From positions 1 through 43,275 of the forward strand of contig DLNC01000012.1 in NCBI GenBank assembly GCA_002478265.1: 43,275 nt of DNA. Direction: 5' to 3'. The translations under genes and the position numbers were made by a program. Of the stretch, positions 1 through 6,008 are shown one piece after another. The first letter of the stretch is position 1. Each line of letters opens with the position of its first letter. Origin of the DNA: Syntrophaceae bacterium UBA7520. GTDB lineage: Bacteria; Desulfobacterota; Syntrophia; Syntrophales; Smithellaceae. Under the pieces are notes generated by a model that was not told the origin of the DNA, made no database searches, and saw only the letters and a list, made by a program, of their open reading frames with translations.

Positions 1-31
1 CTGCCCCCTTTGGCCGCTCGGGAATTCCTCC
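1..31 (-). tRNA. tRNA-Tyr, 5' part only
   Basis: Read on the minus strand, the first 31 bases begin GGAGGAATTCCCGAGCGGCC and continue AAAGGGGGCAG. This matches the acceptor stem, D-arm and start of the anticodon stem of bacterial tRNA-Tyr, including the CCGAGCGGCCAAAGGG core typical of this class II tRNA. The anticodon and the rest lie beyond the left edge. It follows the tRNA-Thr by five bases in the same direction. The identity rests on recall of the tRNA-Tyr 5' half, because the anticodon is not visible. Confidence 0.8.
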
Positions 32-36
32 ACATG

Positions 37-112
37 TGGAGCCGACGATGGGACTTGAACCCGCAACCTGCTGATTACAAATCAGCTGCTCTACCGATTG
101 AGCTACGCCAGC
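37..112 (-). tRNA. tRNA-Thr (anticodon TGT)
   Basis: The minus strand folds as a complete cloverleaf. The acceptor stem is GCTGGCG/CGTCGGC, the D-arm is GCTC..GAGC, the anticodon stem is GCTGA/TCAGC around loop TTTGTAA (anticodon TGT, reading ACA), and the T-loop is TTCAAGT. The T stem has one C-A mismatch. The discriminator is T and a CCA end is encoded at 37-39. Thr(TGT) followed directly by tRNA-Tyr is the start of the common tRNA-Thr-Tyr-Gly-Thr-tuf array, so EF-Tu is expected to the left of the window; that is inference. Confidence 0.95.
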
Positions 113-199
113 AGATTTTCCACCTATTTCTTTATTAATATCAAACTCTTACGCTATCAGGCAAAAAAACACAAAAATCCACCCTCAAGCGAATTGCCA

Positions 200-228
200 A
201 ACCTAGTTTTTATGACTTGTTTTGTCAA
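200..228 (-). promoter_or_regulatory. Candidate sigma70 promoter for the tRNA cluster
   Basis: On the minus strand a perfect TTGACA (223-228) is followed after 17 bases by TAGGTT (200-205), a weak -10. Transcription would start near 193, about 80 bases before the tRNA-Thr 5' end. Confidence 0.4.
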
Positions 229-369
229 GTAAATTTTTAAAAAATATTATCGATCGGCATGAAATATAGATTGATTTACCGACTTCTTAAAGATTTCCCT
301 ATCCGCTGATGACGCATCCAAAAGGATAATTGACGTCAGCATGAATTTTTCCTTTCCAGAAAAAATATT

Positions 370-398
370 TTGACAAAATATTTTTTTTACACTAAGTT
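370..398 (+). promoter_or_regulatory. Candidate sigma70 promoter of the leu operon
   Basis: TTGACA at 370-375 is followed after 17 bases by TAAGTT at 393-398. This would start transcription about 30 bases before the leader-peptide ATG, a normal arrangement for an attenuator. The -10 match is moderate. Confidence 0.5.
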
Positions 399-426
399 GT
401 TTACACTTTTTAAATGAAGGCTAGAT

Positions 427-540
427 AAAAACGATGCTGTATATAGCGAGAAATCAGAATTTAGAACTGAACATCCTGCCCCTGCTTTTGGGTCTCGCTC
501 TGCTGCGCCTGTTACTCAGGGCCTGCCGCTCATCGTTTTT
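427..540 (+). promoter_or_regulatory. Leader 1:2 pairing (anti-antiterminator candidate)
   Basis: AAAAACGATG (427-436, spanning the leader ATG) is exactly complementary over 10 bases to CATCGTTTTT (531-540) near the end of the leader frame. A nested pair, AGCGAG (445-450) with CTCGCT (494-499), can form inside it. Forming this stem would occupy 537-540, which the candidate antiterminator needs. It therefore plays the role of the 1:2 structure in a classical attenuator. The assignment is by inspection, without energy calculation. Confidence 0.5.
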
Positions 541-553
541 AGGTCATCACTAG
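434..553 (+). CDS. leuL: Leucine-rich leader peptide of the leu operon
   Basis: A 39-codon reading frame runs from ATG 434 to TAG 551 and ends 25 bases before the attenuator terminator. Fourteen codons specify leucine (7 CTG, 3 TTA, 2 CTC, 1 CTT, 1 TTG). Ten of them are packed in codons 15-28, including three consecutive leucines twice. There is no protein family to match; its job is to be translated so that a shortage of charged Leu-tRNA stalls the ribosome. The ribosome site is weak: GAAGG at 416-420 is 13 bases away. Position, composition, the downstream hairpins and the following leuACDB genes together identify it as the attenuation leader. The name leuL is used by analogy with enterobacteria. 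Confidence 0.85.
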   Translation: MLYIARNQNLELNILPLLLGLALLRLLLRACRSSFLGHH

Positions 554-581
554 AAATATAAACATAACTGATAACCTAAAA
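537..581 (+). promoter_or_regulatory. Candidate antiterminator hairpin (2:3)
   Basis: TTTTAGGTCATCA (537-549) can pair with TGATAACCTAAAA (569-581): 12 base pairs with a single C-A mismatch and a 19-base loop. The 3' arm overlaps the first four bases of the terminator stem (578-581), so the two compete only at the base of the terminator. The leader stop codon (551-553) falls in the loop, so a ribosome that reaches the stop would block this hairpin and favour the terminator. A ribosome stalled on the leucine cluster would leave it free to form. Confidence 0.55.
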
Positions 582-620
582 GGCCGTGGGCGGAAGAAAC
601 CCACGGCCTTTTTTATTTTT
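578..620 (+). terminator. Intrinsic terminator of the leu attenuator
   Basis: A perfect 13-bp stem (578-590 with 600-612), GC-rich in its core GGCCGTGGG/CCCACGGCC, encloses a 9-base loop and runs into TTTTTATTTTT. It lies between the leader peptide and leuA with no other gene before it to terminate, which marks it as a regulatory terminator. Confidence 0.9.
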
Positions 621-654
621 GTTTTAGATAAATTATTCTAATGAGGGGGAAAAT

Positions 655-2205
655 ATGATGAAGAAAGACAAAAATCGCGTTTTTATTTTCGACACGACAT
701 TGAGAGACGGGGAACAATCGCCAGGCTACAGCATGAACACGGAAGAAAAGCTGATGATGGCCCGGCAACTGGAAAAACTCGGCGTCGATATCATCGAAGC
801 GGGATTTCCTATCGCTTCGGAAGGCGATTTTGACGCCGTCAAGCAAATCGCCAAAGAAATTAAAAAATCCCAAGTGGCGGGACTGGCGCGCGCCAATAAG
901 CTGGACATCGACCGCGCCTGGCAGGCGATAAAAGGAGCGGCGCATCCGCGCATTCATACTTTTATCTCCTCTTCCGACATTCATCTCAAGTACCAGCTCA
1001 GAAAAAGTCGCGAGCAGGTGCTCAAAGAAGCGGTCGATGCGGTGAAGCTCGCCCGCTCCTACACTCAAAACGTGGAATTCTCGCCGATGGACGCCACGCG
1101 CTCGGACAAAGATTATCTTGTCGATATGGTATCCGCGGTAATTGACGCCGGCGCCGGCACGGTGAACATCCCGGACACCGTGGGCTATGCCATTCCCGAA
1201 GAATTCGGAGATTTGATTGCCTATCTTTTTGCCAATGTCAAAAATATGGGCGATACGATTGTCGCTGTGCACTGCCACAATGATCTGGGACTCGCCGTGG
1301 CGAATTCCCTGGCCGCCATCCGCAACGGCGCGAGACAGGTGGAATGCACCATCAACGGCATCGGCGAGCGCGCGGGCAACACAGCGATGGAAGAAATAGT
1401 CATGGCATTGGCCACGCGCAAGGATATGTACGGACTCTACACCAAGATAAACACAGATCAGATTTATAAAACGTCGCGCCTGCTCACGCAGATTACCGGC
1501 ATACCGGTGCAGCCCAATAAGGCTATCGTGGGCGCCAACGCCTTCGCGCATGAATCCGGCATTCATCAGGATGGGCTCATTAAAGAAAAAATAACCTATG
1601 AAATTATGACGCCGCAATCCGTGGGCATCAGCGACACGCACATCGTCCTGGGAAAACACTCGGGCCGTAACGCTATTTCGCATCATCTTAAAAAGATGGG
1701 GTACAACCTTAATGATGAACAAATCACCAAAATAGCCGCGCGCGTGAAGGATCTGGCGGACGTGAAAAAGGATATTTATGATGAAGACCTCGAAGCTATT
1801 GTTTCCGAAGAAATTTACCGCGGCGAGGACAAATATAATCTCGTTTACCTCAACGTGGTAAGCGGCAATGTCGCGGTGCCGACGGCAACAATGGAGATGA
1901 AGATCGGCGATACAATCGTGCGTGAGGCGGGCTTCGGCAACGGCCCGGTGGACGCCACTTTCGCGGCCATCCGCAAAATCACCAAAACCAATTACCAGCT
2001 CCTGCGCTATGCGGTCAATGCCATTACCGGCGGCTCGGACGCGCAGGGCGAGGTCAGTGTGCAGCTCAAATACAACGGCCATTCCGTGGTCGGGCGCGGT
2101 GCCGATCCGGATGTCATTGTGGCTTCGGCCAAGGCCTATATCAACGCGCTTAATCGCCTGGAATTTTTAAAGGACAATGTCAAAAAAGTTAAGGTTGTTG
2201 AATAA
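655..2205 (+). CDS. leuA: 2-isopropylmalate synthase
   Basis: LeuA condenses acetyl-CoA with 2-oxoisovalerate, the first committed step of leucine synthesis in the cytoplasm. The 516-residue product has the N-terminal HMGL-like TIM barrel with DTTLRDGEQSPG near residues 13-24. The metal-binding HCHNDLG lies near 205 and the GERAGN segment near 240. FAHESGIHQDG near 300 and a C-terminal region of about 130 residues fit the leucine-sensing LeuA dimer domain. Length is normal for the bacterial type. ATG 655 follows GAGGGGG at 643-649; ATG 658 is a possible alternative. It is the first structural gene after the attenuator, so leader translation should set its expression. The enzyme is probably also feedback-inhibited by leucine through the C-terminal domain, which is family knowledge. 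Confidence 0.96.
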   Translation: MMKKDKNRVFIFDTTLRDGEQSPGYSMNTEEKLMMARQLEKLGVDIIEAGFPIASEGDFDAVKQIAKEIKKSQVAGLARANKLDIDRAWQAIKGAAHPRIHTFISSSDIHLKYQLRKSREQVLKEAVDAVKLARSYTQNVEFSPMDATRSDKDYLVDMVSAVIDAGAGTVNIPDTVGYAIPEEFGDLIAYLFANVKNMGDTIVAVHCHNDLGLAVANSLAAIRNGARQVECTINGIGERAGNTAMEEIVMALATRKDMYGLYTKINTDQIYKTSRLLTQITGIPVQPNKAIVGANAFAHESGIHQDGLIKEKITYEIMTPQSVGISDTHIVLGKHSGRNAISHHLKKMGYNLNDEQITKIAARVKDLADVKKDIYDEDLEAIVSEEIYRGEDKYNLVYLNVVSGNVAVPTATMEMKIGDTIVREAGFGNGPVDATFAAIRKITKTNYQLLRYAVNAITGGSDAQGEVSVQLKYNGHSVVGRGADPDVIVASAKAYINALNRLEFLKDNVKKVKVVE

Positions 2206-2258
2206 TAACAAAAAATGAGTTAAGGACAACTTCATTTTTCAGGCACAGGAGACTATTT

Positions 2259-3518
2259 GTGGGAAAGACGATTACGGAAAAAATTCTGCAAGCGCATACC
2301 AAGCTCAAAGAGATTCACCCGGGGCAATTGATCAACGCCCGCGTGGATATTGCTCTCGGCAATGATATCACGGCGCCCATCGCCATCAGGGAGTTTCGCG
2401 CGGCGGGCGGGAAAAAGGTTTTCAATAAAAACAAAGTGGCGCTGGTGCTGGATCACTTCACTCCCAATAAGGACATAAATTCCGCCGAGCAATGCAAGGC
2501 AGTACGGGAATTTGCCGTCGAACACAGCATTGTGCATTTTTATGAAGGCGGACAGGTGGGCGTGGAACACGCGCTCCTTCCCGAAAAAGGAATCGTGCTT
2601 CCCGGTGATCTGGTCATCGGCGCGGACAGCCACACCTGCACCTACGGGGCGCTGGGCGCCTTCGCCACCGGCGTGGGGAGCACGGATCTGGCCGCGACCA
2701 TGTTGACCGGCGAGCTGTGGTTCAAGGTGCCGCAATCCATTAAATTTATTATTCACGGAAAAATGAAAAAATGGGTTTCCGGCAAAGACCTGATCCTCAA
2801 TATTATCGGGCGCATCGGCGTGGACGGAGCGCTTTACCAGGCTATGGAATTCACCGGAGAAACAATCAGCAAACTTTCCATGGCGGACAGATTTTCCATC
2901 GCGAACATGGCAATCGAAGCCGGCGCCAAAAACGGTATTTTCGCGCCCGACGCGATAACAAAAGAATACATCAAAGGCCGCGCCAAACGTGCCTATAAAT
3001 TTTACTCCTCCGATGCCGACGCAAGTTATTCTCAGATAATTGAAATTGACGCCGGCAAGCTCGAACCGCAGGTGGCTTTCCCGCATCTTCCCTCAAATGT
3101 CAAAGGTGTAAGCAAAGCGGGAAAAATAAAAATCGACCAGTCGCTCATCGGCTCCTGCACAAACGGCCGCATCGAGGATTTGCGCACGGCGGCAAAAATT
3201 CTAAAAAAACGTAAAGCCGCTCCGCATGTGCGACTGATTATCGCTCCGGCGACGCCACACATCTACAAACAGGCGATGCAGGAGGGGCTTTTGGAAACAT
3301 TTATGAAAGCCAACGCGGTAATTTCCCCGCCGTCGTGCGGCGCTTGCCTCGGCGGCCATCTGGGAATTCTCGCAGCGGGAGAAAGAGCGGTGGCAACAAC
3401 CAACCGTAATTTTGTGGGACGCATGGGGCATCCGAAAAGTGAAGTTTATCTGGCCAGCCCCGCCGTTGCGGCGGCTTCCGCTGTTTTGGGCAGGATTGCG
3501 TCACCTGAAGAACTTTAA
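2259..3518 (+). CDS. leuC: 3-isopropylmalate dehydratase large subunit
   Basis: With LeuD this aconitase-family protein isomerises 2- to 3-isopropylmalate using a [4Fe-4S] cluster. The sequence shows the GADSHTCTYGALGAFATGVG segment and three cluster cysteines: C300 in SCTNGR, and C360 and C363 in PSCGACLGG. At 419 residues it is the shorter LeuC type found in archaea and many anaerobes, rather than the roughly 466-residue enterobacterial form, and it is paired with an equally short LeuD. The start is GTG 2259, with AGGAGA at 2247-2252 six bases upstream. It is second in the leuACDB operon, 53 bases after leuA. Confidence 0.95.
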   Translation: MGKTITEKILQAHTKLKEIHPGQLINARVDIALGNDITAPIAIREFRAAGGKKVFNKNKVALVLDHFTPNKDINSAEQCKAVREFAVEHSIVHFYEGGQVGVEHALLPEKGIVLPGDLVIGADSHTCTYGALGAFATGVGSTDLAATMLTGELWFKVPQSIKFIIHGKMKKWVSGKDLILNIIGRIGVDGALYQAMEFTGETISKLSMADRFSIANMAIEAGAKNGIFAPDAITKEYIKGRAKRAYKFYSSDADASYSQIIEIDAGKLEPQVAFPHLPSNVKGVSKAGKIKIDQSLIGSCTNGRIEDLRTAAKILKKRKAAPHVRLIIAPATPHIYKQAMQEGLLETFMKANAVISPPSCGACLGGHLGILAAGERAVATTNRNFVGRMGHPKSEVYLASPAVAAASAVLGRIASPEEL

Positions 3519-3539
3519 CCTTTAAAAGGATTTTGCATA

Positions 3540-4025
3540 ATGAAATTCAGCGGAAAAGTCTGGAAATTCGGCGACAACATCGACACGGACGCGATCATTC
3601 CCGCCCGGTATCTCAACACTTCCGACCCAAAGGAACTGGCCTTGCACTGCATGGAAGACGCAGATCCTAATTTTGTCAAAAAAATGAGGCCGGGAGACAT
3701 TATCATCGGGGGAGAAAACTTTGGCTGCGGCTCCTCGCGCGAACACGCGCCGATCGCCATCAAGGCCGCGGGCATCTCCTGCGTGGTGGCCAAAAGCTTT
3801 GCCCGCATTTTCTACCGTAATTCCTTCAACATGGGTCTGCCGATCTTTGAATGCCGCGAGATCGTTGATAATATTGCGGAAGGCACGGAAATCAGCATCG
3901 ATAGCGCCAAAGGAACAATTACGATTAGAGATGCGCAAAAAACTTTTGCTATAAATCCGATTCCTCCCTTTATGGAACAGTTAATCGCCGACGGCGGCCT
4001 GCTCAAACACATCGCAAAGAAATGA
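3540..4025 (+). CDS. leuD: 3-isopropylmalate dehydratase small subunit
   Basis: LeuD supplies the swivelling aconitase domain that completes the isopropylmalate isomerase with LeuC. Recognisable segments are FGDNIDTDAIIPARYL near residues 10-25, GGENFGCGSSREHAP near 58-72 and the following KSFARIFYRNSFNMGLP. The product is 161 residues, the short archaeal/anaerobe form, against about 200 in Escherichia coli. AAAGGA at 3524-3529 precedes ATG 3540. It lies between leuC (21 bases away) and leuB (7 bases away), as expected for translational coupling. Confidence 0.95.
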   Translation: MKFSGKVWKFGDNIDTDAIIPARYLNTSDPKELALHCMEDADPNFVKKMRPGDIIIGGENFGCGSSREHAPIAIKAAGISCVVAKSFARIFYRNSFNMGLPIFECREIVDNIAEGTEISIDSAKGTITIRDAQKTFAINPIPPFMEQLIADGGLLKHIAKK

Positions 4026-4032
4026 AAAATCA

Positions 4033-5124
4033 ATGATCAAGAAAGATTTTATAATAACGATTTTCCCAGGCGACGGCATTGGCGTGGAAATCATGCGGCA
4101 GGCGCGACAAGTGCTCGACTTTCTCTCCCAGAAAATCGGCTTAAACCTTCAGGTCAGGGAAGGCCTTATTGGCGGCGCCGCTTACGATAAATACGGCATT
4201 CCCCTGCCGCCCGAAAGCCTGGAGATGGCACTACAAAGCGACGCCGTGCTTCTGGGCGCCGTGGGCGGCCCTAAATGGGAAAAACTTGATTATTCCGTAA
4301 GGCCGGAAAGGGCGCTTTTGGGTCTGCGTAAGCAACTGGAGCTTTTTGCCAATTTAAGGCCCGTGGTCGCTTATGACGACCTGCTGCACGCATCCACACT
4401 GAAAGAAGAAATCCTGCGCGGCGTCAATATTATGATTGTCCGCGAGCTTACCGGAGATGTTTATTTCGGTCAGCCGCGCGGCGTAAACAAGGAAAACGGG
4501 CAACGCACAGGCGTAAACACAATGATTTATACGGAAGAAGAAATTGAACGTGTCGCCCGCTTCGGTTTCGAAATTGCCAGAAGCCGCCGTAAAAAACTTG
4601 TTTCCGTGGATAAAGCCAATGTCCTCGAGTCTACTGAACTATGGCGTGATATCGTCACAAAGGTGGGAAAGAGCTACCCGGATGTGTCGCTCAGTCACAT
4701 GTATGTGGACAACTGCGCGATGCAGCTCATCCGCAATCCGGCGCAGTTTGATGTCATTCTGACCACAAATTTATTCGGCGATATTTTGAGTGACGAGGCG
4801 GCTATGCTGACCGGCTCAATCGGCATGTTGCCTTCGGCAAGCCTTGGCGCCAATCACGCCATGTATGAACCGATACACGGCTCCGCGCCCGATATCGCGG
4901 GGCAAAATATCGCCAATCCGGTCGGCACCATTCTGTCCGTGGCGATGATGCTGCGCTATTCCATGAAACTTTCCCGGGAAGCCGGGTTTATCGAAAAAGC
5001 TCTGGAGAAAACACTGAAGGAAGGATTGCGCACCAAAGATATTTATCGTCCCGGCGACAAACTTGTCGGCACTGACCAAATGGGCGAAAGCATTCTAAAA
5101 AATCTGCGGAAATTTTTTCCTTAA
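4033..5124 (+). CDS. leuB: 3-isopropylmalate dehydrogenase
   Basis: LeuB oxidatively decarboxylates 3-isopropylmalate with NAD+ to give 2-oxoisocaproate, the last pathway-specific step. The 363 residues open with IFPGDGIGVEIM and contain LLGAVGGPKW near 73, RELTGDVYFG near 137 and the metal/cofactor region FDVILTTNLFGDILSDEAAM near 240. These are hallmarks of the isocitrate/isopropylmalate dehydrogenase family, and the size is typical. The ATG has no strong ribosome site of its own and begins seven bases after leuD stops, so it probably depends on coupling. It is the last leu gene; a weak CGCAA/TTGCG hairpin followed by a T-rich stretch (5140-5171) might reduce readthrough. Confidence 0.95.
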   Translation: MIKKDFIITIFPGDGIGVEIMRQARQVLDFLSQKIGLNLQVREGLIGGAAYDKYGIPLPPESLEMALQSDAVLLGAVGGPKWEKLDYSVRPERALLGLRKQLELFANLRPVVAYDDLLHASTLKEEILRGVNIMIVRELTGDVYFGQPRGVNKENGQRTGVNTMIYTEEEIERVARFGFEIARSRRKKLVSVDKANVLESTELWRDIVTKVGKSYPDVSLSHMYVDNCAMQLIRNPAQFDVILTTNLFGDILSDEAAMLTGSIGMLPSASLGANHAMYEPIHGSAPDIAGQNIANPVGTILSVAMMLRYSMKLSREAGFIEKALEKTLKEGLRTKDIYRPGDKLVGTDQMGESILKNLRKFFP

Positions 5125-5186
5125 CAAGGTAAGATACAGCGCAACAAACAAAGCTTGCGGTTATTTCTTTTTTGAGGACACAGGTG

Positions 5187-5807
5187 ATGGACGGCGCTAC
5201 CTTGCTGAAAAAAATAATAATTTCGACGCCGACAGCGAAAATCTATCGGCGGCTGGGCTTCAAAAAAGCAACTTCCCAGCTAACCCCCAAAACGAAAAAT
5301 GAAACCGAAGCGCACATCGAAGCGGCTGTTTCGCTTATTTCCCTGCGCGGCTCTTTTTTACGCCTTAAAACAAGCGATAATGACGGGCAACTGATTAAGT
5401 TTTTCTCCGGCGTAAATTTTTCCAGTAAAAAATTGTCCCGCTTTCTGCGCGGTTGCCCTGAAGCTGTGCTCCTGGGCGCGACAGCCGGCTCCGAAATTAT
5501 GGAAGCGATAAAAGAAAAAACGGCCCAGGGTGATTTGCAGGCGGCGGTGGTTTATGATGCCACCGCCAGTGAAATAGCCGATGCCGCGCTGGACTGGATA
5601 ATGGATTATATCAATCAGCTCATCCGCCGCGAAGGAAAAACTCTGCTGCCCAGACGTTTTTCGGCGGGTTACGCGGATTTTGATTTGTCAAATCAAAAAA
5701 CAATTTACGAGCTTCTTAATCTGGATAAACTGGGCGTGCGAATCACCGAGGCGTATATGTTGCTGCCGGAAAAATCAGTTACTGCAATAAGCGGAATCTG
5801 TGGTTAA
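5187..5807 (+). CDS. Stand-alone methionine synthase reactivation domain protein
   Basis: The product (206 residues from ATG 5187) resembles the C-terminal S-adenosylmethionine-binding activation domain of cobalamin-dependent MetH. The key stretch is RRFSAGYADFDLSNQK followed by LDKLGVRITEAYMLLPEKSV near residues 155-195, the conserved R-x-S-x-GY and mL-P-x-kSV signature. It would bind SAM and donate a methyl group to re-alkylate oxidised cobalamin on the MetH encoded about 200 bases downstream. Possible TTG (5172) and GTG (5184) starts lie in frame, but GAGG at 5174-5177 is best spaced for ATG 5187. Thermotoga-type bacteria carry a comparable separated domain. The role is inferred from motif and neighbour. 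Confidence 0.8.
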   Translation: MDGATLLKKIIISTPTAKIYRRLGFKKATSQLTPKTKNETEAHIEAAVSLISLRGSFLRLKTSDNDGQLIKFFSGVNFSSKKLSRFLRGCPEAVLLGATAGSEIMEAIKEKTAQGDLQAAVVYDATASEIADAALDWIMDYINQLIRREGKTLLPRRFSAGYADFDLSNQKTIYELLNLDKLGVRITEAYMLLPEKSVTAISGICG

Positions 5808-6008
5808 GCAGGCGCCCGAATCATTTGAAATCAAAAAAATAACCGTAACACGGACATTGACGTTTAAGAGAAAAAGCAATAAATTACCGACCCCGTAGCA
5901 TTATTGTTAAATATTTTTTATTTTCATTAAAATAATTTTCACTTCCTCAAACAAAGGTGATATGGAATATAAGGAGTAAAAAATCCTGCGCATTTTCTGG
6001 AATATTTT

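Larger units (their letters stand above)
113..433. other. Intergenic region between divergent tRNA and leu units
   Basis: This AT-rich gap holds the outward-facing promoters of the tRNA cluster (leftward) and the leu leader (rightward). A weak interrupted hairpin lies around 306-341 (GCTGA..TCAGC, with ATCC/GGAT inside). I see no credible coding sequence and no riboswitch in the rest. Confidence 0.6.

Noticed and set aside
613..2082. A long open frame of 489 codons on the minus strand across leuA
   Set aside because: It is the mirror of a confident leuA, its product is Phe/His-rich without any family signature, and its end lies in the attenuator terminator. Similar antisense frames lie over leuC, metH and dinB and come from the codon bias of the host genes.
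5808..6008. Possible cobalamin or SAM riboswitch before metH
   Set aside because: I looked for a B12 box and for SAM riboswitch stems and found neither; only an AT-rich leader with a distant AAGGAG is present.
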